Source: an uncultured beta proteobacterium
GTDB lineage: Bacteria; Pseudomonadota; Gammaproteobacteria; Burkholderiales; SG8-39
DNA length: 45,339 bases
NCBI GenBank assembly: GCA_902826155.1
Contig: CADEDU010000061.1
Span: 1,565 to 46,903, forward strand
Reading direction: 5' to 3'
Part shown: positions 1 through 9,171 of the stretch, piece after piece
Numbering within the stretch: position 1 is the stretch's first letter
How the letters are laid out: the number at the start of each line of letters is the position of its first letter
Program-made: the position numbers and the translations under genes
The notes under the pieces: generated by a model
Databases searched by the model: none
Seen by the model: only the letters and a program-made list of their open reading frames with translations
What the model was told of the DNA's origin: nothing

Positions 1-83
1 CATCAGGATGGACGCACTAACGCGTCCCCATCAGGATGGACGCACTAACGCGTCCCCATCAGGATGGACGCACTAACGCGTCC
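1..83. repeat. Tandem 28-bp hairpin repeat (3 copies, possibly more to the left)
   Basis: Units lie at 1-28, 29-56 and 57-83 (the last one base short before divergence). They are identical over the shared length. Each contains a perfect dyad GGACGC-ACTAAC-GCGTCC, so the array would form a series of identical small hairpins. The rightmost copy overlaps the end of the MerR gene: its stop codon and last codons (W-T-R-stop) are inside the unit, so the array looks like repeated duplication of the gene's 3' end. There are no spacers between units, so it is not CRISPR. The array starts at the window edge and its full length is unknown. Confidence 0.9.
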
Positions 84-1032
84 ATAGCCCCGCGGCGGTC
101 GTTCCCAGATCCTGGAGCGAAGGCACGGCCCACACGCCCGGATTGACCGCGCGCAGCACCGCGGCGTTGGCCGTGACCACCCAGATCGGCAGCGTCTCGG
201 GCAACCGCATGCGCAGCTCGCGCAGATCGCCGATACAGCGTTCGGCAGCGAACTCCGTACCGACGGCAAGAACGACTGCGTCCACGTGCAACCGTTCACC
301 GGCCAACACGATGTCGCGCAGCGGTGTCTGCATGCCGAGCGAGATGCACTCGACGCCGCGCAGCGTCAACAACGCCTCGGCCAGCACGATGCCGAGCGCC
401 TGCGGATCGTCGGGCAACGTCGTGGTCAGCACCTGCTTGAGCGTCCGGGGCTCGGTCGATGTCGACTGCAACGCGTTGCGCAACAGCGCGGAGATCGCCT
501 GTGCCAGCCCCTGCTCCTCGAATACTTCAAGGTTGCCGCGCGCCCACTCGATGTCGAGCTGGCGCAGCAGATTGGCACCGGTCTCGACCACGAATCGCTC
601 GGCACCCTGTTCGGCGAGCAGACGGGTAGCGAAGCGCTTGAGCCCGAGAATGTCGCCGCCGCGCAGATACTCGAGGATGGTGTTGACGGTCGGGTCGAAC
701 TTCGAATCATCGGCCGCTACCGACGTGGCCAGGATCGATCGCAGCTCCTTGTGCGTGCGCTTGACCAGACTGCTGGGCCGGAAGCCCCGGTCGATGAGGC
801 GCTTCAGGACGCGAAGCTTGTCGACCTGCGAGCTGCTGTAGAGGCGTTCACCGTGCTCGTTGCGGATCGGCGAGGGGAAGCCATAGCGGCGCTCCCAAAC
901 ACGCAACGCGTCCTTGGTGAGGCCGGTCTGGCGCTCGACCGCGCTGATAGCGAGGTCCGGCAACTGGCCGTTGGACTCGATCTGGGACAAGGGAAAGGCT
1001 TCCATTGAAACGGGTGACGTGGAGAGCGTCAT
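73..1032 (-). CDS. MerR-family regulator with degenerate cobalamin-binding domain (CarH/LitR-like)
   Basis: A 319-residue transcriptional regulator. Residues about 27-95 are a MerR-type winged helix-turn-helix (TGLTKDALRVWERRYGF). The rest matches the CarA/CarH/LitR layout of a helical cap plus a B12-binding Rossmann domain. In CarH, light sensing needs a W-x9-E-H motif and an E-x-H-x-x-G motif that holds adenosylcobalamin. Here the equivalents are W163-x9-E173-Q174 and D209-P-Q211-A-L-G214, so both histidines are glutamine. I infer a regulator that no longer binds B12 in the usual base-off/His-on way, or senses something else. The start was chosen at the ATG just before the conserved HTH. 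The promoter side carries GTAACA repeats that could be its operator. Its 3' end lies in a tandem hairpin repeat. No obvious target gene is next to it. Confidence 0.85.
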   Translation of the reverse strand: MTLSTSPVSMEAFPLSQIESNGQLPDLAISAVERQTGLTKDALRVWERRYGFPSPIRNEHGERLYSSSQVDKLRVLKRLIDRGFRPSSLVKRTHKELRSILATSVAADDSKFDPTVNTILEYLRGGDILGLKRFATRLLAEQGAERFVVETGANLLRQLDIEWARGNLEVFEEQGLAQAISALLRNALQSTSTEPRTLKQVLTTTLPDDPQALGIVLAEALLTLRGVECISLGMQTPLRDIVLAGERLHVDAVVLAVGTEFAAERCIGDLRELRMRLPETLPIWVVTANAAVLRAVNPGVWAVPSLQDLGTTAAGLWTR

Positions 1033-1065
1033 GGCATCGCCTCACTCGAGAGGGGATCCAACCCG

Positions 1066-1172
1066 TGTTACGGATGTTACGGCATCACGGATTGAATATG
1101 TTACAGAGGTCGTTTATCAAACTGGCACGTGGTTATCGTTGTAGCCGTGCATGTTTCTGATGTGTTACATCA
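1066..1172. promoter_or_regulatory. Candidate MerR operator region with four GTAACA boxes
   Basis: The 358-bp gap between the MerR gene and tRNA-Leu has no convincing gene. It holds four copies of TGTTAC (GTAACA on the gene's strand) at 1066-1071, 1075-1080, 1099-1104 and 1163-1168. The last lies in a dyad TGATGT-GTT-ACATCA (1158-1172). A TTGATA hexamer on the minus strand (1115-1120) could be a -35 element with a box in the promoter spacer; the -10 is weak. CarH/LitR-type regulators usually bind repeated boxes near their own promoters, so autoregulation is a reasonable inference but unproven. Confidence 0.45.
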
Positions 1173-1390
1173 TAGGTATGACGTTGCCCGAAATGGTGTG
1201 AACTATTTGGCAGTCGGTCAGAATCTCAAGATCCGCTACGACACGCTGACCCGGGACGGGAGCTCGAGTCCGAGAAAAACCGGAAACTGCCGACGGATAT
1301 GTAGGAAATGCGAACCGAGTCGGGTACGCGCGGGGATGTTGGGCCGGGCGTGCACCGACAGGCGCACGGGGGCGCACCTGAAAGTCAGCG

Positions 1391-1477
1391 TGGTGCCGGA
1401 AGAGAGACTCGAACTCTCACGATATCGCTACCACCGGATTTTGAGTCCGGCGCGTCTACCAGTTCCGCCATTCCGGC
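1391..1477 (-). tRNA. tRNA-Leu (anticodon CAA)
   Basis: The reverse complement folds as a class II tRNA. The acceptor stem GCCGGAA pairs with TTCCGGC and the anticodon stem CCGGA/TCCGG holds loop CTCAAAA (anticodon CAA, reading UUG). There is a long variable arm, a T arm with GTTCGAGTC, and an encoded CCA (1391-1393). All stems are intact. It lies alone between the MerR promoter region and queA. Confidence 0.97.
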
Positions 1478-1663
1478 TTGCTGACTGTGCGTGCCTCGAT
1501 CCAGATCGTGGGCGCAGGCCGCGAAGGCCATCGCGCCACGCAAGGGGCGGGATTATCCAAGAAGCCCGGCGCACCATCAACAGCGCCGCCACAATGCGCG
1601 GCCGCCGCCCGCGATCGCGCTGATGGATAACTGACCGAAGCGGGCAGCATGAACGATTGCACG

Positions 1664-2716
1664 ATGCCCTACACCCTTCGCGATTTCGACTACGAACTGC
1701 CGCCCGAGCTGATCGCGCAGCATCCGCTACCCACCCGCTCGGCGAGCCGGCTGTTGTGCCTGCGCGGGGAATCGCTCGTCGACAGAATGGTCGCCGATCT
1801 GGCCGACCTGCTGGCGGCCGGCGATCTGCTCGTCTTCAACAACACGCGCGTGATCAAGGCCAGGCTGTTCGGTACCAAGGAGACCGGCGGACGGGTCGAG
1901 TTGCTGGTCGAACGCATCCTCGGCCAGCGCGAGTTTCTCGCACACGTGCGCGCCAGCCACAGCCCACGACCGGGTTCGCGCGTCCAGCTGGCGGACTCGG
2001 TTCAGGCTACCATGGTCGAGCGCGCCAACGATCTGTTCCACTTTCGCCTGGAGGACGATCAAGACGTGCTCGCGCTGCTGGAGGCGCATGGTCAGGTGCC
2101 CTTGCCGCCCTACATCACGCACGCACCCGACGATACCGATAGCGCGCGCTATCAGACGGTCTACGCGCGCGTGCCAGGCGCGGTGGCTGCACCGACTGCA
2201 GGCCTGCACTTCGACGACGCACTGCTCGGCCAACTCACCAAGAAAGGCATCGAGACCGCTCAGGTCACGCTGCACGTAGGCGCAGGCACGTTTCAGCCGG
2301 TGCGGGTCGACGATATCGCCGCGCATCGCATGCACCGTGAGTGGTACGACATTCCGGCCGCAACGGTAACCAGGATCGCCGCGGCACGCGAACGCGGCGC
2401 CCACGTCGTCGCGGTCGGCACGACGAGCCTGCGCGCGCTCGAGTCGGCCGCACGGTCAGGCTCGCTGAATGCCGGTTCGGGCGAGACCGACCTGTTCATC
2501 ACGCCGGGATTCGAGTTCAACGTGGTCGACCGGTTGATCACCAACTTTCATCTGCCGCGATCGACCCTGTTGATGCTGGTGAGCGCCTTTGCCGGGATGG
2601 AGCCGATCCGCAAGGCGTACGCACACGCGATCGGGCAACGCTATCGCTTCTTCAGCTATGGTGATGCGATGCTGATCGATCGGGCAGGCCTTGGCGTAGG
2701 TCGAACGCGGCCGTAG
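1664..2716 (+). CDS. queA: S-adenosylmethionine:tRNA ribosyltransferase-isomerase
   Basis: QueA transfers and isomerises the ribosyl moiety of SAM onto preQ1-modified tRNA to give epoxyqueuosine, a late step of queuosine synthesis in the cytoplasm. The protein shows the typical start [13 protein letters not shown], the RSASRLL segment, [23 protein letters not shown] and the C-terminal [18 protein letters not shown]. The length (350 residues) is normal for the family. An ATG at 1649 would add five residues, but family alignment favours 1664 ([13 protein letters not shown]); neither has a strong ribosome-binding site. It is followed by tgt, the enzyme one step earlier in the pathway, the usual pairing. 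Confidence 0.96.
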   Translation: MPYTLRDFDYELPPELIAQHPLPTRSASRLLCLRGESLVDRMVADLADLLAAGDLLVFNNTRVIKARLFGTKETGGRVELLVERILGQREFLAHVRASHSPRPGSRVQLADSVQATMVERANDLFHFRLEDDQDVLALLEAHGQVPLPPYITHAPDDTDSARYQTVYARVPGAVAAPTAGLHFDDALLGQLTKKGIETAQVTLHVGAGTFQPVRVDDIAAHRMHREWYDIPAATVTRIAAARERGAHVVAVGTTSLRALESAARSGSLNAGSGETDLFITPGFEFNVVDRLITNFHLPRSTLLMLVSAFAGMEPIRKAYAHAIGQRYRFFSYGDAMLIDRAGLGVGRTRP

Positions 2717-3928
<1,212 letters not shown>

Positions 3929-3941
3929 CCGCCGCGCATCG

Positions 3942-3979
3942 GCCCGGGCCCCGGGCTTGTTAGAATCCCGGGCTTTTTT
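3942..3979 (+). terminator. Rho-independent terminator after tgt
   Basis: A GCCCGGG arm (3942-3948), or alternatively CCCGGG at 3950-3955, pairs with CCCGGGC (3967-3973), directly followed by six T residues. The loop contains TTGTTAGAAT, whose TAGAAT could serve as a -10 for yajC. The terminator reading is the stronger of the two. Confidence 0.75.
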
Positions 3980-4084
3980 GCAACAGCCGCATCGCCTCGC
4001 AACGCTCCCCGAAACGGCTGTCGCGAACCAATCGCAATACGAGCAACCCCACTACAAACCCACTACAAAGGAAGGCGATAAGCA

Positions 4085-4408
4085 ATGTTCATTGCGGATG
4101 CTTACGCACAAACCGCGTCGGGCGGTACCGAGCAACTGATGGGCCTGCTGCCTATCATTTTGATGTTCGTGCTGCTCTACTTTCTGATGATCCGGCCGCA
4201 GATGAAGCGGGCCAAGGAGCACCGCTCGATGACGGAATCCCTGTCGAAGGGCGACGAAGTCGTCACCGCCGGCGGGCTGCTCGGCAAAATCACCAAGATC
4301 TCCGATGCCTACATCACCATCGAAATCGCCACCAATACCGAAGTCGTGGTGCAGCGCGGATCGGTGCAGACGCTGCTCCCGAAAGGGACGATGAAGTCGG
4401 CCGGTTGA
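4085..4408 (+). CDS. yajC: Preprotein translocase accessory subunit YajC
   Basis: A small inner-membrane protein (107 residues) that associates with the SecDF complex. One hydrophobic segment lies at about residues 19-38 (LLPIILMFVLLYFLMIRPQ), followed by the charged RPQMKRAKEH motif and the cytoplasmic KGDEVVTAGGLLGKI region typical of YajC. A purine-rich AAGGAAGG site precedes the ATG. It sits immediately upstream of secD and secF and probably shares their operon, separated by a short tandem-repeat spacer. Confidence 0.95.
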   Translation: MFIADAYAQTASGGTEQLMGLLPIILMFVLLYFLMIRPQMKRAKEHRSMTESLSKGDEVVTAGGLLGKITKISDAYITIEIATNTEVVVQRGSVQTLLPKGTMKSAG

Positions 4409-4429
4409 TCGAGTTCCGCGCGCGGTCGG

Positions 4430-4509
4430 CCTCGCGCCGCCTCGCCCGGCCTCACGCCGCTTCCCCTGACCTCACGCCGCCCCCCTGGCCTTGCGCCGTC
4501 CCCTCCTCC
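4430..4509. repeat. Four imperfect 20-bp tandem repeats between yajC and secD
   Basis: With an exact 20-bp period, CCTCGCGCCGC (4430), CCTCACGCCGC (4450), CCTCACGCCGC (4470) and CTTGCGCCGTC (4490) begin successive C-rich units. The array fills most of the 119-bp yajC-secD spacer and ends just before the secD leader. It has no stop-free coding explanation and no clear hairpin. It is probably a slippage-prone spacer. Confidence 0.75.
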
Positions 4510-4527
4510 TAGAAGCTCTCCCGCGCC

Positions 4528-6390
4528 ATGAACCGCTATCCGATCTGGGTGTACATCACTGTAGCCGTCGCGCTGCTCTTGGGCGCGCTCTACACGCTGC
4601 CGAATTTCTTCGGCGAAGCGCCTGCGGTGCAGGTTTCGGGAGCACGCGCCACCGTGAAGGCCGATGCAGCAACGCTCGGCAAGATTGAAGGAATCCTGAA
4701 GAAGGCCAACATCGGCATCCAAGGAACGTCGCTCGACCCCACCGGCCTGAAAGTCCTCTTCGGCGACACCGACACGCAATACAAGGCGCGCGACCTGATC
4801 GATCAGGAGCTGAACGCGGCCAACAAGGACGATCCCGACTACACCGTTGCCGCCAACCTGGTGCCACGCTCGCCCGCGTGGCTGCGCGCGGTCCACGCGC
4901 TGCCGATGTACCTGGGCCTCGACCTGCGCGGCGGTGTGCACTTCCTGCTGCAAGTCGACATGCGCGAGGCGCTGCAGAAGCGCCTCGACGGCTTCAGCGG
5001 CGAACTGCGCACGCAACTGCGCAGCGACTCGGTACGCCACGCCGGTATCAATCGCGAGACCAACAACATCACCCTGCGGTTTCGCGACACCGAGAATCGC
5101 GACAAGGCGAAGAAGGTGCTTGCCGACCGGTTCCCCGATCTGGCCGTGGCAGAGTCGGGGAGCGGCGAGGACCTGCGGCTGGTGGCCACGGTCAAGCCCG
5201 AGGCCGAGACGCGGCTCAAGGAGGGCGCGCTCAAGCAAAACATCAGCACGCTCAATCGGCGCGTCAATGAACTGGGCGTGGCCGAACCCGTCATCCAGCA
5301 ACAGGGCGCCGATCGCATCGTCGTGCAGCTGCCGGGCGTGCAGGACACCGCCCAGGCCAAGAAAGTCATCGGCCGCACCGCGACGCTGGAATTGCGCATG
5401 GTCGACGAGGAAAACAGCACGCCTACCGCTATCACCGAGGCGGAGCGCGGCAATCCGCCGATCGGCTCGGAGCTCTATCGCGAGCGCGGCGGTGTGCCAG
5501 TGCTGGTGCGCAAGCGCGTCGAGCTGACCGGTGAGCGCCTGACCGACGCGCAGCCGGGCTTCGACTCGCAAACGCAGGAGCCGGCCGTCCACCTCACGCT
5601 GGACAACACCGGCGCCTCGATCTTCAAGCAGCTCACGCGCGAGAACGTCGGCAAGCGCATGGCCATCCTGCTGTGCGAGAAAGGCCGCTGCGAAGTGGTG
5701 ACCGCGCCGGTCATCCGCACCGAAATCGGCGGCGGGCGGGTGCAGATCTCAGGGCGGATGACGCCGGCTGAAGCCACGGAAACCGCTCTGCTGTTGCGCG
5801 CCGGCTCGCTGGCCGCGCCGATGGAATTCGTCGAAGAGCGGCTGATCGGCCCCAGCCTGGGTGCCGACAACATCGAAAAGGGCTGGAAATCCACGCTCGG
5901 CGGATTCCTGGCAATCGCCGCGTTCATGATGGTGTACTACCTGCTGTTCGGGGTGTTCTCGGTGATCGCGCTGTCGGCGAACCTGTTGTTCCTGGTGGCG
6001 CTGCTGTCGATGCTGCAGGCCACCCTCACGCTTCCCGGCATCGCGGCTATCGCGCTCACCCTGGGCATGGCAATCGACGCGAACGTGCTGATCAACGAGC
6101 GCGTTCGCGAAGAGCTGCGCGCGGGGCTGCCGCCGCAAGCAGCGATCCATACCGGTTATGACCGCGCGTTCGGCACGATCCTCGACTCGAACGTGACCAC
6201 GCTGATCGCGGGGCTCGCCCTGCTGCTGTTCGGATCCGGACCGGTCCGCGGCTTCGCGGTGGTGCATTGCTTGGGCATCCTGACTTCACTGTTCAGCGCG
6301 ATCGTGGTGTCGCGCGCTCTGGTGAACCTGTTCTACGGCAGGCAACGCAAGCTCGAGCGCGTGTCGATCGGCAACACCTCCTGGACGTAG
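4528..6390 (+). CDS. secD: Protein translocase subunit SecD
   Basis: SecD is an RND-like membrane protein that, with SecF, uses proton motive force to help pull exported proteins across the inner membrane. There is a first membrane segment at residues about 7-25 and a large periplasmic region beginning with the conserved DLRGGVHFLLQVD. The C-terminal membrane bundle starts near residue 455 and includes GMAIDANVLINERVREEL, whose Asp belongs to the proton path in characterised SecD. Its 620 residues are normal. The ATG at 4528 opens the hydrophobic first helix directly. It is followed 47 bp later by secF. Confidence 0.96.
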   Translation: MNRYPIWVYITVAVALLLGALYTLPNFFGEAPAVQVSGARATVKADAATLGKIEGILKKANIGIQGTSLDPTGLKVLFGDTDTQYKARDLIDQELNAANKDDPDYTVAANLVPRSPAWLRAVHALPMYLGLDLRGGVHFLLQVDMREALQKRLDGFSGELRTQLRSDSVRHAGINRETNNITLRFRDTENRDKAKKVLADRFPDLAVAESGSGEDLRLVATVKPEAETRLKEGALKQNISTLNRRVNELGVAEPVIQQQGADRIVVQLPGVQDTAQAKKVIGRTATLELRMVDEENSTPTAITEAERGNPPIGSELYRERGGVPVLVRKRVELTGERLTDAQPGFDSQTQEPAVHLTLDNTGASIFKQLTRENVGKRMAILLCEKGRCEVVTAPVIRTEIGGGRVQISGRMTPAEATETALLLRAGSLAAPMEFVEERLIGPSLGADNIEKGWKSTLGGFLAIAAFMMVYYLLFGVFSVIALSANLLFLVALLSMLQATLTLPGIAAIALTLGMAIDANVLINERVREELRAGLPPQAAIHTGYDRAFGTILDSNVTTLIAGLALLLFGSGPVRGFAVVHCLGILTSLFSAIVVSRALVNLFYGRQRKLERVSIGNTSWT

Positions 6391-6437
6391 CGCGCAACGC
6401 CGCGACGCCCCCTCCCCTTTTACGGCAGGACACCCAG

Positions 6438-7403
6438 ATGGAATTCTTCAAGATCCGACGCGACATACCGTTCATGCGGCATGCGCTCACCTTCAACATC
6501 ATCTCGCTGGTGACGTTCCTGCTCGCGGTGTTCTTCCTGGTGACCAAGGGACTGCACTATTCGATCGAGTTCACCGGCGGCACGCTGCTCGAGGTGGCGT
6601 ACACGCAGCCGGCGGAGCTGAACAAGATCCGCGCTACGCTCGAAAAAGCCGGGTTCACCGACACCACTGTCCAGAACTTCGGTTCGTCGCGCGACGTGAT
6701 GATCCGCGTGCCGCTCAAGGCACCCTCCGCCGACGACAAGACGAAGGAGGCCAGCAAGAACGCGCAGCAGGCGCTCTCCGACAAGGTCAGGGAAGTGCTG
6801 CGCGCCGAGGACAAGACCGCAGAATTGCGTCGCGCGGAATACGTCGGCCCGCAGGTCGGGCGCGAACTTGCCGAGAACGCAGCGCTTGCCCTGCTGATCA
6901 CTTCACTGGGAATCGTGATCTACCTGGCGTTCCGGTTCGAGTGGAAATTCGGTGTGGCGGCAATCATTGCGAACCTGCACGATGTGGTGATCATCCTGGG
7001 CTTCTTCGCGCTGTTCCAATGGGAATTCTCGCTGCCGGTGCTGGCCGCGGTGCTCGCGGTGCTGGGCTATTCGGTCAACGAGTCGGTCGTGGTCGCAGAT
7101 CGGATCCGCGAGAACTTCCGCAAGATGCGCCGCGCCTCGGTGACCGAAATCATCGACAACGCGATCACGCGGACGATGTCGCGAACCATCATTACCCACG
7201 GCAGCACCCAGCTCATGGTGTGCTCGATGCTGATCTTCGGCGGGCAGGCGCTGTTCTATTTCGCGCTGGCGCTCACCATCGGCATTTGCTTCGGTATCTA
7301 CTCGTCGGTGCTGGTGATGGCGCCGATCGTGCGCTGGCTCGGCGTGAGGCGCGAAGATCTGGTCAAGCCGATCAAAGAGAAGCGGCCGGAAGCGGTGGTT
7401 TAG
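6438..7403 (+). CDS. secF: Protein translocase subunit SecF
   Basis: The partner of SecD, 321 residues. It has an N-terminal membrane helix after MEFFKIRRDIPFMRH, the periplasmic FTGGTLLEV motif, and a C-terminal bundle with GYSVNESVVVADRIREN, the counterpart of the conserved NDT/DRIREN motif. The ATG at 6438 was chosen because the family begins there. An in-frame extension back to 6267 overlaps the secD end and has no family support. It ends before a duplicated palindromic element that separates it from convergent cytochrome genes. Confidence 0.96.
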   Translation: MEFFKIRRDIPFMRHALTFNIISLVTFLLAVFFLVTKGLHYSIEFTGGTLLEVAYTQPAELNKIRATLEKAGFTDTTVQNFGSSRDVMIRVPLKAPSADDKTKEASKNAQQALSDKVREVLRAEDKTAELRRAEYVGPQVGRELAENAALALLITSLGIVIYLAFRFEWKFGVAAIIANLHDVVIILGFFALFQWEFSLPVLAAVLAVLGYSVNESVVVADRIRENFRKMRRASVTEIIDNAITRTMSRTIITHGSTQLMVCSMLIFGGQALFYFALALTIGICFGIYSSVLVMAPIVRWLGVRREDLVKPIKEKRPEAVV

Positions 7404-7432
7404 GGCGCTCTCCCTCCCCCGCCAATCGGGAC

Positions 7433-7634
7433 GCTCTCCCGCCCCCCGCCCTCCCTCTACTCGCGCCGCTACGCGGCTAGAAAGGGAGGGGGCCGAGTTT
7501 GCGGCGCAGGCTGTGCGCCGGTGGGTTGGCGGCGCTCTCCCGCCCCCCGCCCTCCCTCTACTCGCGCCGCTACGCGGCTAGAAAGGGAGGGAGCCTGGTT
7601 TGCGGCGCAGCTTGTGCGCCGGTGGGTCGGCGGC
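7433..7634. repeat. Duplicated 101-bp palindromic element
   Basis: Two adjacent copies (7433-7533 and 7534-7634) differ at only about six or seven positions. Each has one nested hairpin: CCCTCCCT pairing with AGGGAGGG (7449-7456 with 7483-7490 in the first copy) enclosing GCCGC-TAC-GCGGC. A second hairpin is CGGCGCA...TGCGCCG. A degenerate third start may follow at 7635. It fills the 249-bp gap between convergent secF and the diheme cytochrome gene, so it may act as a two-way terminator or be a dispersed REP-like element. Confidence 0.85.
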
Positions 7635-7652
7635 GCTGCCCCGTTTGCCGCC

Positions 7653-8534
7653 TTACTTCTTCGCGGGTTCTTCCGCCACCGACGGAATGGTGCGCAGATA
7701 CGCGATCAGCGCATTCAGATCTTCGGGCGTCAATTGTCCGGTGGTATTGCGGATCACTTCCGCCATTGCCTCGGCCGGCACATCACCATCGGGCGTGAGT
7801 CCGCTCGATAGGTAGTCCGATAGATCTTTTTCGCCCCACTTCTTCAAGCGCGTTGGCGTCAGGTTCGGAATGCCCTTGCCCTCGGGCCCCATGCCGCCAC
7901 CCAGGAATCGATCCAGCTTCGGCCCGCCGAGCATGTTGCGTGGCGTATGGCATTCACCGCAATGCCCGAGCGCCTGCACCAGATACGCGCCACGATTGAT
8001 CTGCTGCGACTTCGCCGCGTCGGCATTGAAGACGCCGGGAGTGAAGAACATCCATTGCCACGCGCGGTTCAGCACGCGGAAGCGGTAGGGAACACCGAGT
8101 TCGTGCGCCTGGCTGGGGCGACTGTTGGCCGGCAGCGTGCGCAGGTAGGCCCACAGGTCGCGCAGATCAGCATCGTTGATCTTCGTGTACGACGGGTACG
8201 GAAACGCTGGGTAGTATGCGGCGCCATCAGGCCGGATGCCGGTGCGCATCGCCCGGACGAAATCCGCCTCGCTCCAGCGGCCGATGCCGTTGCCTTGATC
8301 GGGCGTGATATTGGGGCCGTAGAACGTGCCGAACGGCGTCTTGAGCGCGCGTCCACCTGCGAAGGGCGTCGCGCCCTCCTTCTCTTCGGTGTGGCACGCC
8401 ATGCAGCCACCCGCCTTCGCCAGGTAGGCGCCGCGCTGCGGATCGCCCTGGGCATGCACGTGCCCACCGGCCATTGCGGTACAGAGCAGGACGCCTGCGG
8501 CGAATCGCCCGGCGAGCTTCGATGTGTATGACAT
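7653..8534 (-). CDS. Diheme cytochrome c (periplasmic electron carrier)
   Basis: A 293-residue exported protein. The signal peptide spans about residues 1-28 (ending AHVHA-like, then QGD). Two class I cytochrome c domains follow, with CMACH (C44-C47-H48) and CGECH (near residue 184) heme sites. It resembles the cytochrome subunits or partners of periplasmic dehydrogenases (PNITPD...GIGRW, then PAFPYPSYTKIND). In many relatives a Met in PAMPY binds heme 1, but here that position is Phe. Domain 2 keeps a likely ligand Met in the EAMAEVI segment. I chose the ATG at 8534 because it starts the signal peptide; the longer frame has no support. It lies downstream of a cytochrome c' gene with a terminator between, suggesting linked but separate expression. 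The electron donor is unknown. Confidence 0.88.
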   Translation of the reverse strand: MSYTSKLAGRFAAGVLLCTAMAGGHVHAQGDPQRGAYLAKAGGCMACHTEEKEGATPFAGGRALKTPFGTFYGPNITPDQGNGIGRWSEADFVRAMRTGIRPDGAAYYPAFPYPSYTKINDADLRDLWAYLRTLPANSRPSQAHELGVPYRFRVLNRAWQWMFFTPGVFNADAAKSQQINRGAYLVQALGHCGECHTPRNMLGGPKLDRFLGGGMGPEGKGIPNLTPTRLKKWGEKDLSDYLSSGLTPDGDVPAEAMAEVIRNTTGQLTPEDLNALIAYLRTIPSVAEEPAKK

Positions 8535-8550
8535 GGCAGACGCTCCAAAG

Positions 8551-8574
8551 AAAAAACCCCGCCGAAGCGGGGTT
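8551..8574 (-). terminator. Rho-independent terminator after cytochrome c' gene
   Basis: On the minus strand AACCCCGC-TTCG-GCGGGGTT is followed by a run of T residues (A run at 8551-8556 on the plus strand). It lies between the cytochrome c' stop and the diheme cytochrome start. Confidence 0.85.
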
Positions 8575-8592
8575 CGATGACACTGAACCTGC

Positions 8593-9051
8593 CTACTGCT
8601 TCTGGCGGAAGTTATCGTGGCAGGCGCCGCAGGTTTTGCCAACGTTGCCGATCGCCGTCTTGATCGCGCCTTCGTCGCTGCCCTTGGATGCCGATACGAG
8701 CTGTGCGACCGCTGCGCCCATGTCTTCCTGCGCCTTCTTGAACTTGGCGCCGTCGGTGTAAGCGGCATCCAGGGTACGGCTCTTCTCGCCTTTGGTTGCG
8801 TCAGTGAAGCCGTCCCAGGGCATCTGGCCAAGGGCCTCGAGGTAGCCCGCATTGCGGGCAACGACCTGCGCGTTCCATGGCACTTTGCCTTGCGCCATGC
8901 CCGCCATCGGGCCGAAGTACTTGCCGATCAGCACCATGGCCGACTGGCGCTGTTTGACCAGCACGTCAGGCTTCACTTGCGCCTGCGCCGACACCGCCAG
9001 CGCCAGCCCTACGCCCATCCCCACTACTGCGACCACTCGTTTTGCCTTCAT
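8593..9051 (-). CDS. Cytochrome c' (class II c-type cytochrome)
   Basis: A 152-residue periplasmic protein. The signal peptide is at residues 1 to about 23 (ending AQA), then comes a four-helix-bundle cytochrome c' with the heme site CGACH close to the C terminus (GKTCGACHDNFRQK), as expected for this class. Family members are usually high-spin, bind NO or CO and are linked to nitrosative-stress protection. The ATG at 9051 has a good AAGGAG ribosome-binding site; the longer frame up to 9153 lacks support. The gene directly follows marR, and a TAGTTCG-CACT-CGAACTA dyad lies about 100 bp upstream, hinting at control by that MarR protein. A terminator separates it from the diheme cytochrome. Confidence 0.92.
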   Translation of the reverse strand: MKAKRVVAVVGMGVGLALAVSAQAQVKPDVLVKQRQSAMVLIGKYFGPMAGMAQGKVPWNAQVVARNAGYLEALGQMPWDGFTDATKGEKSRTLDAAYTDGAKFKKAQEDMGAAVAQLVSASKGSDEGAIKTAIGNVGKTCGACHDNFRQKQ

Positions 9052-9153
9052 CGAAGCTCCTTTCTCACTACCCCTCGTTGGTGCAGCGCAACGCTGCTTT
9101 TGAGACATACGGATGGGAATGCCGTTCGGCTCCAGACCGTCCGACATTCGCAC

Positions 9154-9171
9154 TAGTTCGCACTCGAACTA
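9154..9171. promoter_or_regulatory. Inverted repeat upstream of cytochrome c' (candidate MarR operator)
   Basis: The perfect dyad TAGTTCG-CACT-CGAACTA overlaps the marR stop codon and lies 103 bp upstream of the cytochrome c' start. Its core GTTC-N6-GAAC is the same as in the dyad upstream of marR (9683-9696). That two-site match is what suggests a shared operator. Confidence 0.55.

Noticed and set aside
1..83. CRISPR array
   Set aside because: Repeats are directly adjacent with no spacers and no cas genes are near; the unit is a palindromic tandem repeat overlapping a gene end.
1129..1623. Rightward 164-codon reading frame
   Set aside because: It runs through the tRNA-Leu gene in the opposite strand and has no family resemblance, codon logic or ribosome-binding site.
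9083..9097. Terminator GCAGCG-CAA-CGCTGC followed by TTTT on the plus strand
   Set aside because: No gene on the plus strand ends before it; it lies in the leader of the leftward cytochrome c' gene, so it is at most a leader hairpin.
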